Shown here: piece by piece, positions 34,977 through 44,172 of the stretch
Position numbering within the stretch: the stretch's first letter is position 1
Layout of the letters: each line of letters opens with the position of its first letter
Assembly: GCA_018815325.1 (NCBI GenBank)
Contig: JAHIYE010000003.1
Location: forward strand, 1 to 64,000
Reading direction: 5' to 3'
From: Gammaproteobacteria bacterium
Lineage (GTDB): Bacteria; Pseudomonadota; Gammaproteobacteria; Burkholderiales; Burkholderiaceae_C
Length of the DNA stretch: 64,000 bases
Notes under the pieces: generated by a model
The model's input: the letters and a program-made list of their open reading frames with translations, nothing else
Told to the model about the DNA's origin: nothing
Databases searched by the model: none
Made by a program: the position numbers and the translations under genes

Positions 34977-36155
34977 ATGGATTTGGCTTTTACCCCTGAA
35001 GAACAGAAGTTTCGCGAAGACATCCGCAGCTGGGTGCGAGAAAACCTGCCCTCGGACATTTCACACAAGGTCCACAATGCCTTACACCTGAGCCGCGACG
35101 ACATGCAGCGCTGGGCCAAGATCCTGGGCAAGAAGGGCTGGCTTGGTCACGCCTGGCCCAGGCAGTTTGGCGGCCCGGGCTGGAACTCGGTGCAAAAGCA
35201 CCTGTTTGAGGAAGAGTGTGCGCTGGCTGGCGCGCCCCGCGTGATCCCGTTCGGCCCGGTGATGGTGGCCCCCGTGATCATGGCCTTTGGCAATGCCGAG
35301 CAGCAGCAGCGCTTTCTGCCCGGCATTGCGAGCGGGGAAGTCTGGTGGAGCCAGGGCTACAGCGAGCCGGGCTCGGGCTCGGACCTGGCTTCGGTCAAGA
35401 CCCGTGCCGAGCGCAAGGGCGACAAATACATCGTCAACGGCCAGAAGACCTGGACCACGCTGGGCCAATACGGTGAGTGGATCTTCTGCCTGGTGCGTAC
35501 CAGCACGGAGGGCAAGCCCCAGACCGGCATCAGCTTTTTGCTGATCGACATGAAGTCGCCTGGCGTGACCGTGCGCCCGATCGTGCTGCTCGATGGTGAA
35601 GCCGAGGTCAACGAGGTGTTCTTCGACAACGTCGAAGTGCCCGCCGAGAACCTGATCGGCGAGGAGAACAAGGGCTGGACCTATGCCAAGCACCTGCTCT
35701 CGCACGAGCGCACCAATATTGCCGACGTGAACCGCTCCAAACGTGAGCTGGACCGCCTCAAGCGCATCGCCAAGGCCGAGGGCGTATTTGATGACATGCG
35801 CTTCCGCGACGAGATCGCCAAGCTGGAGGTCGATGTGGTGGCGCTTGAGATGATGGTGCTGCGCGTGCTGGCGGCCGAGAAATCCGGCAAGAACTCACTC
35901 GACATCGCCGGCCTGCTCAAGATTCGCGGCAGCGAAATCCAGCAGCGCTACAGCGAACTCATGATGCTGGCCGCAGGCCCCTACAGCCTGCCCCTGATCC
36001 GCGAGGCGATGGAGGCCGGCTGGCAGGGCGACCATGTGGGCGCGGCCCACTGCGCGCCACTGGCATCGACCTACTTCAACATGCGCAAGACCACGATTTA
36101 CGGCGGCTCCAACGAGGTACAGCGCAATATCGTGGCCCAGGTCGTGCTGGGCTGA
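34977..36155 (+). CDS. Acyl-CoA dehydrogenase, PimC-like large subunit
   Basis: 392 residues from the ATG at 34977, with GGAG 6 bases upstream. Full acyl-CoA dehydrogenase fold: N-terminal helical domain, middle FAD domain with QGYSEPGSGSDLASVKTRAERKGDKYIVNGQKTWTTLGQ, and C-terminal helical domain ending TIYGGSNEVQRNIVAQVVLG, which carries the FAD/substrate-binding GGSNE motif. Oxidises an acyl-CoA to the 2-enoyl-CoA, passing electrons to ETF. The pairing with the next gene resembles pimeloyl-CoA dehydrogenase PimC/PimD, but the true substrate is not established. Confidence 0.9.
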   Translation: MDLAFTPEEQKFREDIRSWVRENLPSDISHKVHNALHLSRDDMQRWAKILGKKGWLGHAWPRQFGGPGWNSVQKHLFEEECALAGAPRVIPFGPVMVAPVIMAFGNAEQQQRFLPGIASGEVWWSQGYSEPGSGSDLASVKTRAERKGDKYIVNGQKTWTTLGQYGEWIFCLVRTSTEGKPQTGISFLLIDMKSPGVTVRPIVLLDGEAEVNEVFFDNVEVPAENLIGEENKGWTYAKHLLSHERTNIADVNRSKRELDRLKRIAKAEGVFDDMRFRDEIAKLEVDVVALEMMVLRVLAAEKSGKNSLDIAGLLKIRGSEIQQRYSELMMLAAGPYSLPLIREAMEAGWQGDHVGAAHCAPLASTYFNMRKTTIYGGSNEVQRNIVAQVVLG

Positions 36156-36246
36156 ACCCAGTACCCCTCCTGCCCAGACATACCGATACAGATAAACGCC
36201 CGGACGCCTCCATTGCCGCCGGGCCAACCGTTTGAAGGATCACACC

Positions 36247-37362
36247 ATGGATTTCGAATTCACTGACGACCAGGAGCAACTCCGCGACGCCGTGCGCAAG
36301 TGGGTTGACAAGGGCTACAGCTTCGAGCGCCGCCGCGGCATCGAGAAAGCTGGAGGCTTTGCCCGTGACGCCTACACCGAACTCGCCGAACTGGGCCTGT
36401 GCGGACTGTATGTGCCGGAGGACGATGGCGGCATGGGCATGGGCCCGGTCGAAGGCATGGTGGTCATGGAGGAGCTCGGACGTGGCATTGTGCTCGAACC
36501 CCTGGCCCAGGCCTTGATCGCTGGCGGTGTACTGTCAGGTTATGCCCCCGCAGATGTCAAGTCCACCTGGCTGCCAGCCATTTCCAGCGGTGAAGCCCTG
36601 GTGGTGCTGGCCTACCAGGAGCGTGCGACACGCTACCGCCTGGACCTCTGCGCCGCCACGGCCATTGAGGGTGCCAAGGGCTGGACGGTCGATGCGGCCA
36701 AGAGCGTGGTGCCTGCAGGTGATCAGGCTGATGCCTTCATCGTGCCAGCCAAGGTCAAGGACAAGATCGCGCTGTTCCTCGTGGAGCGCAAGGCAACAGG
36801 TGTCACGACCCGTGGCTACGGCACCCAGGATGGTGGCCGCGCCGCCGAGTTGAGCTGCAAGGCCACACCCGCCAGCCTCATCACACTGGACGGCCTGACT
36901 GCGCTCGAACACGCTGTGGACATCGGCATTGCCGCCCTGTGTGCTGAAGCCGTGGGCGTCATGGACAAGACCATGGCCATCACGGCCGAGTACATGAACA
37001 CGCGCAAGCAGTTTGGCGTGGCCATCGGCAGCTTCCAGGCACTGCGGCACCGCGCGGCCGACATGAAGATGCAGCTGGAACTGGCCCGCTCCATGAGCTA
37101 CTACGCCTCCCTGAAGCTCAATGCCCCTGTTGCCGAGCGGCGCCGCGCCCTGGCCCGCGCCAAGTACCAGCTGGGCCAGTCGATGCGCTTTGTCAGCCAG
37201 CAGGCGGTCCAGTTGCACGGCGGCATCGGCGTAACCGACGAGTACATCGTGAGCCATTACTTCAAGCGGCTCACGCAGATGGAGATGACTTTTGGTGACA
37301 GCCTGCACCACCTAGGCGAGGTATCCAGCCGCATGCAGGAAACGGCCGGCGTGTTTGCCTGA
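36247..37362 (+). CDS. Acyl-CoA dehydrogenase, PimD-like small subunit
   Basis: 371 residues, MDFEFTDDQEQLRDAVRKWV at the N-terminus, a middle domain without the usual strong FAD-loop motif (divergent, YRLDLCAATAIEGAKGWTVDAAKSVV), and the C-terminal AEYMNTRKQFGVAIGSFQALRHRAADM and QLHGGIGVTDEYIVSHYFKRL motifs. The weaker FAD region fits the partner subunit of heteromeric acyl-CoA dehydrogenases. 91 bp after the first subunit and before a strong terminator, so the two form an operon. Confidence 0.88.
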   Translation: MDFEFTDDQEQLRDAVRKWVDKGYSFERRRGIEKAGGFARDAYTELAELGLCGLYVPEDDGGMGMGPVEGMVVMEELGRGIVLEPLAQALIAGGVLSGYAPADVKSTWLPAISSGEALVVLAYQERATRYRLDLCAATAIEGAKGWTVDAAKSVVPAGDQADAFIVPAKVKDKIALFLVERKATGVTTRGYGTQDGGRAAELSCKATPASLITLDGLTALEHAVDIGIAALCAEAVGVMDKTMAITAEYMNTRKQFGVAIGSFQALRHRAADMKMQLELARSMSYYASLKLNAPVAERRRALARAKYQLGQSMRFVSQQAVQLHGGIGVTDEYIVSHYFKRLTQMEMTFGDSLHHLGEVSSRMQETAGVFA

Positions 37363-37387
37363 CACGCCAGCGACACATTGAAACAGG

Positions 37388-37420
37388 AAGCTCGAGGATC
37401 ATGTATCCACGAGCTTTTTT
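37388..37420 (+). terminator. Rho-independent terminator after the acyl-CoA dehydrogenase pair
   Basis: AAGCTCG-A-GGAT pairs with ATCC-A-CGAGCTT around loop CATGT (one A-A mismatch), followed by a T run (37415-37420). Confidence 0.88.
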
Positions 37421-37440
37421 CTTTGAGAGGACTTTCTTCC

Positions 37441-38859
37441 ATGATGCTGCACCGTCGACTCCTTCTGATCGCTGCGGCGGCATTCGTGCTGACCGCTTGC
37501 GCCAATCGCCCCAGCCTGGAGCAGGCGCCGCCCATCGTGTTTGTGCACGGCAACGGCGATACAGCCGCCTTATGGCAGACCACCTCCTGGCGTTTCGAAT
37601 CCAATGGCTGGCCGCGCGAGCGGCTGTATGCCATCAACCTGCCCTACCCGCTGGCACGGGACGACGACAGCAAGCCGCAGCTGGGGCGCACCTCCACGGC
37701 TGAGCACATGGCCTACCTCGGCCGTGAGATTGACAAGGTACTGCAGGCCACAGGCGCCCGTCAGGTGGTGCTGATGGGCAACTCGCGGGGCGGCAATGCG
37801 ATTCGCAACTACATCGAGACCGAGTTCCGGCGCGGCGGTGTTGAGTCCCTCAAGGTAAGCCATGCCATCCTCGGCGGTACACCCAACCACGGCGTGTGGG
37901 CCATCAAGGGCTTTCGCGAGGGCAATGAGTTCTCGGGCACAGGCCCCTTCCTGACGGCCCTCAATGCGCCACGCAATGCCAAAGGTGAGTTTCTGCCCGC
38001 CGGCAGCGAGGGCCTTGAAGTCACCCCCGGCGTCAAATGGCTGACCATTCGCTCCGACAGCAATGACAAGTTTGCCCAGCCAGACGGTTTGTGGATTGGC
38101 GCCAAAGGCAAACCCACCTATGTGAGCTTTGCCGGCCCCGAACTCAAGGGCGCCACCAATGTGGTGATCCCCCGCATTGACCACCGCGAGACCTCTTTCT
38201 CGCCAGCCGCTTTCGAAGCCAGCTACCGCTTCATCACCGGCAAGCCGGCAGCGACCACCGACATCAGCCGCGAAGCCACGGTGCGGCTTGATGGCACGGT
38301 TACCGGCCTGGGTGTGCAATCGGCAGATCCCGCCTCGGGCAACTTCCGCAACAACCTGCCCATGCCCGGCGCCGAGCTGCAAGTGTTCGCCATCGACGCG
38401 ACCAGCGGCCAACGCATCGGAGCACCGGTGCACCAGCGCAAGGTCGGCAGCAACGGACTGTGGGGCCCGTTCATGGCCAAACCTGACACACCCTACGAGT
38501 TTGTCGTGTCAGCACCCGGCTATGCCACCACCCACATTTACCGCAGCGGTTTCCCCCGCTCCAGTGATCTGGTGCAGCTGCAACTCGAACGCATGGCAGA
38601 CGCTGACCTCGATGCGGGTGCGCTTGTCACCCTGACGCGGCCACGCGGCTACTTTGACCGGGAACGCGACACGATTCGCCTGGATGGCCAGTTGCCTCCT
38701 GGCGTGCCAGCCTCAGGTGCAGGCGTGGCAAGCTCGAAACTCAAACTAACCAAGCCGGAACTGCGCACCATCACGGCTGAATTCAATGGCGAGCGCCTGA
38801 GCGGACAGACCTGGCCTGCCGCCGGAAAACATGTGGTGGTATTAGAGATTACCCAATAG
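37441..38859 (+). CDS. Lipoprotein alpha/beta-hydrolase (lipase/esterase-like)
   Basis: 472 residues from the ATG at 37441. Lipoprotein signal LLLIAAAAFVLTAC. Alpha/beta hydrolase domain: oxyanion region PPIVFVHGNGDTAALW, nucleophile elbow VLMGNSRGGN (GxSxG), catalytic His probably in IPRIDHRETSFSP. After ~residue 275 comes a ~190-residue C-terminal part with two beta-sandwich-like modules (ATVRLDGTVTGLGVQ..., AELQVFAID...), of a type that often binds polymers or lipids. Likely secreted and anchored esterase; substrate unknown. Follows the terminator, so separately transcribed. Confidence 0.82.
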   Translation: MMLHRRLLLIAAAAFVLTACANRPSLEQAPPIVFVHGNGDTAALWQTTSWRFESNGWPRERLYAINLPYPLARDDDSKPQLGRTSTAEHMAYLGREIDKVLQATGARQVVLMGNSRGGNAIRNYIETEFRRGGVESLKVSHAILGGTPNHGVWAIKGFREGNEFSGTGPFLTALNAPRNAKGEFLPAGSEGLEVTPGVKWLTIRSDSNDKFAQPDGLWIGAKGKPTYVSFAGPELKGATNVVIPRIDHRETSFSPAAFEASYRFITGKPAATTDISREATVRLDGTVTGLGVQSADPASGNFRNNLPMPGAELQVFAIDATSGQRIGAPVHQRKVGSNGLWGPFMAKPDTPYEFVVSAPGYATTHIYRSGFPRSSDLVQLQLERMADADLDAGALVTLTRPRGYFDRERDTIRLDGQLPPGVPASGAGVASSKLKLTKPELRTITAEFNGERLSGQTWPAAGKHVVVLEITQ

Positions 38860-38971
38860 TCTGTCTAAGCCTGCCTGGGCCTGAATGACCCTGCGTTGCG
38901 GCACGCAGGTTCAGGTGCACGGCAGGAGACAAGAACGCGAACGCAATGAAAAGACCGAGCCCGGCAAGGCC

Positions 38972-39529
38972 TCAGGTCATGAGGCGCGAGTCCTTGGGCA
39001 GGTGCGTCATCAGGAACTCCATCTGGTCCGCCAGGATGCGCCGGTTGCGCAGGATGAAGTCTTCCCACAGACTGGGAACGTAAGGCGTGTAGAGCAGCGG
39101 CATGCTCGCCTGCTCAGGCGTACGGTGGCTCTTGCGGTGGTTACAGGCGCGGCAGGCCGTGACCACGTTCATCCAGGTGTCAATGCCTTTCTGGGCAAAT
39201 GGAATGATGTGCTCGCGGGTCAGGTCTTCTTCGTGAAAGTGCTGGCCGCAGTAGGCGCAGATGTTGCGGTCACGCGCAAACAGCTTGCTGTTGGTGAGGC
39301 CGGGACGCAGGTTGAAGGGGTTGATGTTGGGCACGCCCTTGGTGCCGATGATGCTGTTGACCGCGATGATCGACTGTTCGCCAGTCACGGCGTTATGGCC
39401 GCCATGGAACACGGCAATTTCACCGCCGGACTCCCAGCGCACCTCATCAGCGGCGTAATGAATCACCGCCTGTTCAAGCGAAATCCAGGACTGGGGCAAG
39501 CCCTGCGCAGACAACTTCAAGACCTTCAA
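38972..39529 (-). CDS. HNH endonuclease family protein
   Basis: 185 residues. HNH motif with zinc cysteines C91-x2-C94 and C126-x2-C129, TREHIIPFAQKGIDTWMNVVTACRACNHRKS supplying the catalytic histidine (H107) and the N/H residues. This stand-alone, chromosomal HNH type is widespread and conserved in proteobacteria; the role is unknown and there is no sign of an intein or phage context. A CCTGCGT/ACGCAGG hairpin (38890-38909) separates it from the convergent lipoprotein hydrolase gene. Confidence 0.88.
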   Translation of the reverse strand: MKVLKLSAQGLPQSWISLEQAVIHYAADEVRWESGGEIAVFHGGHNAVTGEQSIIAVNSIIGTKGVPNINPFNLRPGLTNSKLFARDRNICAYCGQHFHEEDLTREHIIPFAQKGIDTWMNVVTACRACNHRKSHRTPEQASMPLLYTPYVPSLWEDFILRNRRILADQMEFLMTHLPKDSRLMT

Positions 39530-39647
39530 AACACGCCTCCTGAAACGGTATAAACCAACTTACCGGAATGCAAATGTCTTTGGCGGCCCGTCGAACCAGG
39601 TTCGCACCGCCACTAAGCCACAATATACCCTGTTTTTATGCCAAATT

Positions 39648-39696
39648 GGCTTCAGTAGCTTTGCGTTACAGCAGGCTTCGCTATCAAAACGATAAC
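39648..39696 (-). repeat. Dispersed 49-bp palindromic repeat, copy 5, abutting ribF
   Basis: Minus orientation: GTTATCGTTTTGATAGC (17), GAAGCCTG (8), 12-base spacer, GCTACTGAAGCC (12), exactly 49 bp. Its end lies 6 bases before the ribF ATG. Confidence 0.75.
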
Positions 39697-39702
39697 AAAT
39701 CC

Positions 39703-40713
39703 ATGAAGATTTTCCGTGGCTTTCACCACCCCGACATTGCCCGGTCCTGTGCGCTGACGATCGGCAACTTCGACGGCATCCACCGGGGACACCAGGCCAT
39801 GCTGGCACTCCTGGGCAGCGAGGCCCAGCAGCGCGGCGTGCCCAGCTGTGTGATGACTTTCGAGCCCCATCCGCGCGACTACTTTGCATCCCAAACCGGC
39901 AAGCCCGAACTGGCACCCGCCCGCGTGGGCACTCTGCGCGACAAGCTCAGTGAGCTTTCTCGCTGCGGCGTGGAGCAGACGGTGGTGCTGCCTTTCGATG
40001 CGCGGCTGGCTTCGCAGTCACCTCAAGCCTTTATCGAGGACGTGCTGGTGCGCGGCCTGGGTGCACGCTACGTGCTCGTGGGGGACGACTTCCGCTTTGG
40101 CGCCAAACGGGCGGGCGACTACGCCATGCTCGACGCCGCTGGCCTGGTACAGGGCTTTGACGTGGCGCGCATGAACAGCTACGAGGTGCATGGCCTGCGG
40201 GTGTCGAGTTCGGCCGTTCGCGAAGCCCTGAACGAGGGCCGCATGACGGATGCTGCGCGTCTGCTGGGCCATCCGTATCACATCTCCGGGCATGTCGTAC
40301 ACGGACGCAAGCTGGGGCGTGAGCTGGGCTTTCGCACCCTCAACCTGCGCTTTTCACACTGGAAACCTGCGGCCAGCGGCATCTTTGCCGTGCTGGTGCA
40401 TGGCCTGGCGCAGGCACCGTTGCGCGGGGTGGCCAACCTCGGCATCCGGCCCTCGCTGGACCCCAGCGATGTGAACGGCGGCCGCGTGCTGCTGGAGACC
40501 CATTGTCTGGATTGGCCCGCCAGCTTGGGCACGGAGGGTGCATACGGTAAAATCATCCGCGTGGAACTGATGCACAAACTGCACGACGAGCTCAAATACG
40601 ACGGTCTGGATGCCCTGAAGACGGGAATTGCCAGGGACTGCGACGATGCTCGTGCATTTTTTGCCTCCATGCACGCCGAGACACACCGGCAAACCACGCG
40701 CGACCGAATTTAG
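39703..40713 (+). CDS. ribF: Bifunctional riboflavin kinase / FAD synthetase
   Basis: 336 residues. N-terminal nucleotidyltransferase domain with TIGNFDGIHRGHQAML (HxGH-type signature) and VSSSAVREAL (SSTxxR-like motif); C-terminal flavokinase domain from ~185 with HVVHGRKLGRELGFRTLNL, GVANLGIRPSL and VELMHKLHDELKYDGLDALK. Makes FMN then FAD. The ATG at 39703 begins the conserved region; there is no visible Shine-Dalgarno because a repeat copy ends 6 bases upstream. It precedes ileS-lspA, the common order. Confidence 0.95.
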   Translation: MKIFRGFHHPDIARSCALTIGNFDGIHRGHQAMLALLGSEAQQRGVPSCVMTFEPHPRDYFASQTGKPELAPARVGTLRDKLSELSRCGVEQTVVLPFDARLASQSPQAFIEDVLVRGLGARYVLVGDDFRFGAKRAGDYAMLDAAGLVQGFDVARMNSYEVHGLRVSSSAVREALNEGRMTDAARLLGHPYHISGHVVHGRKLGRELGFRTLNLRFSHWKPAASGIFAVLVHGLAQAPLRGVANLGIRPSLDPSDVNGGRVLLETHCLDWPASLGTEGAYGKIIRVELMHKLHDELKYDGLDALKTGIARDCDDARAFFASMHAETHRQTTRDRI

Positions 40714-40744
40714 ACGATCTGTCTCCACGGTCGCCGCCCCACGA

Positions 40745-40810
40745 ACAAGCTCAGGGCAAACGGCTTACTCATTTTTACGTCCCCGACATTTCCGTTCGGG
40801 CTGAGCTTGT
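40745..40810. repeat. REP-like inverted repeat between ribF and ileS
   Basis: Left arm ACAAGCTCAGGGCAAACGG (40745-40763) and right arm CCGTTCGGGCTGAGCTTGT (40792-40810) are inverted copies with about 15 of 19 positions pairing, separated by a 28-base AT-richer centre. The CCGTTCGGGCTGAGCTTGTCG string is, from memory, a recurrent intergenic palindrome in several proteobacteria. Confidence 0.7.
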
Positions 40811-40833
40811 CGAAGCCTTCACGACCCATTGCC

Positions 40834-43662
40834 ATGTCAGATACCAACACCGACAAACCGGATTACCGCAGCACCCTCAACCTGCCCGACACGCCTTTCC
40901 CCATGCGCGGCGACCTGCCCAAGCGCGAGCCGGGCTGGGTCCAGGAGTGGGAAGACAAAGGCATTTACAAGAAGCTGCGCGACGTGCGTGCTGGCAAGCC
41001 AAAATTCGTGCTGCACGACGGCCCGCCCTATGCCAATGGCCAAATCCACATCGGCCACGCCGTCAACAAGATCCTGAAAGACATGATCGTCAAGGCGCGC
41101 CAGCTCAAGGGACTGGACGCGATCTATGTGCCCGGCTGGGACTGCCACGGCTTGCCCATCGAAAACGCCATCGAGAAGCTCCACGGACGTAACCTGCCGC
41201 GCGACGAAGTACAGGCCAAAAGCCGCGCCTTTGCCACCGAGCAGATCGCTGGCCAGATGGCCGACTTCAAACGCCTGGGCGTGCTCGGCGAATGGGACAA
41301 CCCTTACCGCACGATGGACTTCGGCAACGAAGCCAACGAGATCCGCGCCCTGAAACGCATCATGGAGCGCGGCTTTGTCTACCGTGGCCTGAAACCCGTG
41401 TACTGGTGTTTCGACTGCGGTAGCTCGCTGGCCGAATTCGAGATCGAATACCAGGACAAGAAGAGCACCACGCTGGACGTGGGCTTCGAGTGCGCCGAGC
41501 CCGAGAAGCTGGCCAAGGCCTTTGGCCTGTCCAGGCTCGACCAGCCTGCCTTTGCCGTGATCTGGACCACCACCGCCTGGACCATTCCCGCCAACCAGGC
41601 CCTCAACCTGAACCCCGAGCTCGACTACGCGCTGGTGCAGACCGAGCGCGGCCTGCTGGTGCTGGCTGCCGTGCTGGTCGAGAAATGCATGGAGCGCTAC
41701 CAGCTCACCGGCAAGGTGCTGGCCACGACCCAGGGCAAGAATCTGGGTCTGATCAACTTCAAGCACCCGCTGTATGACGTGGATGCGGGCTACCAGCGTT
41801 TCAGCCCAATCTACCTGGCTGACTACGCCACGGCTGAAGACGGCACCGGCCTGGTCCACTCCTCGCCCGCTTACGGTGTGGATGACTTCAACAGCTGCGT
41901 GGCCCATGGCCTGGCTTACGACGACATCCTGAACCCGGTGCAGGGAGATGGTCGCTATGCCCCTGATTTCCCGCTGTTCGGTGGCCTCAATATCTGGAAG
42001 GCCGTGCCAGTGGTCATCGAGGCACTGAAGAACGCCGGCCGACTGTTCGCCACCCACGACATCACCCACAGCTACCCGCACTGCTGGCGCCACAAGACGC
42101 CGGTGATCTACCGCGCCGCGGCCCAGTGGTTTGTACGCATGGACGAGGGTGAAGGCGTGTTCACCAAGGACAAGGCAAGCAAGACGCTGCGCCAGCTCGC
42201 GCTCGCGGCCATCGAAGAGACCAGCTTCTACCCCGAGAACGGCAAGACCCGGCTGCGCGACATGATCGCCGGGCGACCCGACTGGTGTATCAGCCGCCAG
42301 CGCAACTGGGGCGTGCCCCTGCCCTTCTTCATCCACAAGGACAGCGGCGAGTTGCACCCGCGCACCATGGAGATCATGGACACGGCGGCCGCCATGGTCG
42401 AGGCCGGTGGCATCGAAGCCTGGAGCAAGGCCACAGCCGAGTCGCTCATTGGTGCCGACGCCGTGCACTACACCAAGAGCACCGACATTCTGGATGTGTG
42501 GTTCGACTCGGGCACCACACACTTCCATGTGCTCAAGCACAGTCATGCCGCGCAATCCACCTGGCCGGCCGACCTCTACCTTGAGGGCCACGACCAGCAC
42601 CGCGGCTGGTTCCACTCCTCGCTGCTCACTGCCTGCGCCATGTACGACCACGCGCCTTACAAGGGCTTGCTGACGCACGGCTTCACAGTGGACGGCCAGG
42701 GCCGCAAAATGAGCAAGAGCCAGGGCAATGTGGTGGCGCCGCAGGTCATCAGCAACAAGATGGGTGCCGAAATCATCCGCCTGTGGTGTGCTGCCACCGA
42801 TTACTCGGGTGACCTGGGCATCGACGACAAGATCCTGGCGCGCGTGGTGGATACCTACCGCCGCGTGCGCAACACCTTGAAGTTCCTGCTGGCCAATGTG
42901 AGCGACTTCGATCCGGCCAGGGACGCCGTAGCACTGGACCAGATGCTGGAGATCGACCGCTATGCGCTCTCCCGCGCAGCTGAACTGCAGGCAGACATCC
43001 TGGCCCACTACGAGGTCTACGAGTTCCACCCGGTGGTGGCCAAGCTGCAGGTGTATTGCTCGGAAGACCTGGGCGCGTTCTACCTGGATGTGCTGAAAGA
43101 CCGGCTCTACACCACGGCGCCCAAGTCGCTCGCGCGCCGCAGCGCTCAGACGGCGCTGCACCAGATCACGCATGCCATGCTGCGCTGGATGGCACCGTTT
43201 CTCTCATTCACGGCCGAAGAGGCATGGAAAGTCTTTGGCACGTCGGAATCCATCTTCATGGAAACCTATGCCGAATTGGCGGCACCCGATGCCGCGCTGC
43301 TGGCCAAGTGGAGTCGCATCCGCGAGATCCGGGATGCGGTCAACAAGGACATCGAGGCGCTGCGTGCCGAGGGCAAGGTCGGCTCTTCGCTGCAGGCCAA
43401 TGTGGCGCTCACGGTCGGCAAGGACGACCATGCCCTGCTGGCCAGCCTGGGCGATGACCTGAAATTCGCCTTCATCACATCCGCTATCGATTTAATAGCT
43501 GGTGACGAAATGGATATAAGGGCTACAACCTCAAATTCCACAAAATGCGAGCGCTGCTGGCATTACCGTGACGACGTCGGTCATGACACCGCTCACCCCA
43601 CGCTGTGCAGTCGCTGCACGAGCAACCTGTATGGCAAGGGCGAAGACAGGCGGTTTGCATAA
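40834..43662 (+). CDS. ileS: Isoleucine--tRNA ligase
   Basis: 942 residues. HIGH-type motif in [21 protein letters not shown], editing domain with [21 protein letters not shown] in [11 protein letters not shown], and a C-terminal zinc ribbon [12 protein letters not shown]...CSRC. The ATG at 40834 is preferred over the TTG at 40807, which lies in the REP-like repeat. Just before the zinc ribbon, residues [16 protein letters not shown] are encoded by an in-frame copy of the 49-bp repeat (43483-43530). Its stop overlaps the lspA start (TAATG). Confidence 0.97.
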   Translation: MSDTNTDKPDYRSTLNLPDTPFPMRGDLPKREPGWVQEWEDKGIYKKLRDVRAGKPKFVLHDGPPYANGQIHIGHAVNKILKDMIVKARQLKGLDAIYVPGWDCHGLPIENAIEKLHGRNLPRDEVQAKSRAFATEQIAGQMADFKRLGVLGEWDNPYRTMDFGNEANEIRALKRIMERGFVYRGLKPVYWCFDCGSSLAEFEIEYQDKKSTTLDVGFECAEPEKLAKAFGLSRLDQPAFAVIWTTTAWTIPANQALNLNPELDYALVQTERGLLVLAAVLVEKCMERYQLTGKVLATTQGKNLGLINFKHPLYDVDAGYQRFSPIYLADYATAEDGTGLVHSSPAYGVDDFNSCVAHGLAYDDILNPVQGDGRYAPDFPLFGGLNIWKAVPVVIEALKNAGRLFATHDITHSYPHCWRHKTPVIYRAAAQWFVRMDEGEGVFTKDKASKTLRQLALAAIEETSFYPENGKTRLRDMIAGRPDWCISRQRNWGVPLPFFIHKDSGELHPRTMEIMDTAAAMVEAGGIEAWSKATAESLIGADAVHYTKSTDILDVWFDSGTTHFHVLKHSHAAQSTWPADLYLEGHDQHRGWFHSSLLTACAMYDHAPYKGLLTHGFTVDGQGRKMSKSQGNVVAPQVISNKMGAEIIRLWCAATDYSGDLGIDDKILARVVDTYRRVRNTLKFLLANVSDFDPARDAVALDQMLEIDRYALSRAAELQADILAHYEVYEFHPVVAKLQVYCSEDLGAFYLDVLKDRLYTTAPKSLARRSAQTALHQITHAMLRWMAPFLSFTAEEAWKVFGTSESIFMETYAELAAPDAALLAKWSRIREIRDAVNKDIEALRAEGKVGSSLQANVALTVGKDDHALLASLGDDLKFAFITSAIDLIAGDEMDIRATTSNSTKCERCWHYRDDVGHDTAHPTLCSRCTSNLYGKGEDRRFA
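43483..43530 (+). repeat. Dispersed 49-bp palindromic repeat, copy 6, inside ileS
   Basis: Plus orientation and in frame: GCTATCGATTTAATAGC (17), TGGTGACG (8), 12-base spacer, GGGCTACAACC. The local AT content and codons such as TTA, ATA and AGG stand out from the rest of ileS. Confidence 0.78.
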
Positions 43663-44153
43663 TGTTTCGCTCCACCCCCTCCAGCGGCATGCTGAACTGG
43701 CTCGGCCTGGCCTTCATCATCCTGATTGCCGACCAGTTCAGCAAGGTGCTGCTCATGGGCTATTACCAGCTCGGCGACAGCACCTATGTAACGAGTTTCT
43801 TCAACATCGTGCGGGTGCACAACCGTGGCGCGGCCTTCTCTTTCCTGTCCGACGCCTCGGGCTGGCAGCGCTGGTTCTTCACCGCCATTGGCATCGCTGC
43901 GGTGCTGTTCATCCTGTGGATGCTCAAGTCTCACCCTGGCCAGCGCCTGTTCTCCTTCGCCATGGCCTGCATTCTGGGCGGCGCCATCGGCAACTTGGTG
44001 GACCGGGTGCTTTACGGCCATGTGGTGGATTTCCTTGATTTGCACTACCAACACTGGCATTTTCCGGCTTTCAACATTGCCGACAGTGCGATTACCATTG
44101 GAGCTGCCTGCCTCATCCTTGACGAATTGCGCCGCGTGAGGCGGACCCGCTAA
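43662..44153 (+). CDS. lspA: Lipoprotein signal peptidase
   Basis: 163 residues, four membrane helices. Family motifs [46 protein letters not shown] and [14 protein letters not shown]; catalytic aspartates are those in NLVDR and NIADS. Cleaves prolipoproteins after lipidation in the inner membrane. The ATG shares one base with the ileS stop, indicating translational coupling. Confidence 0.96.
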   Translation: MFRSTPSSGMLNWLGLAFIILIADQFSKVLLMGYYQLGDSTYVTSFFNIVRVHNRGAAFSFLSDASGWQRWFFTAIGIAAVLFILWMLKSHPGQRLFSFAMACILGGAIGNLVDRVLYGHVVDFLDLHYQHWHFPAFNIADSAITIGAACLILDELRRVRRTR

Positions 44154-44172
44154 CCCAACTGCCAGGAATTAC

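Noticed and set aside
40837-43173. 778-codon minus-strand frame opposite ileS
   Set aside because: Antisense shadow of ileS; composition biased to V/H/Q/A with no motifs.
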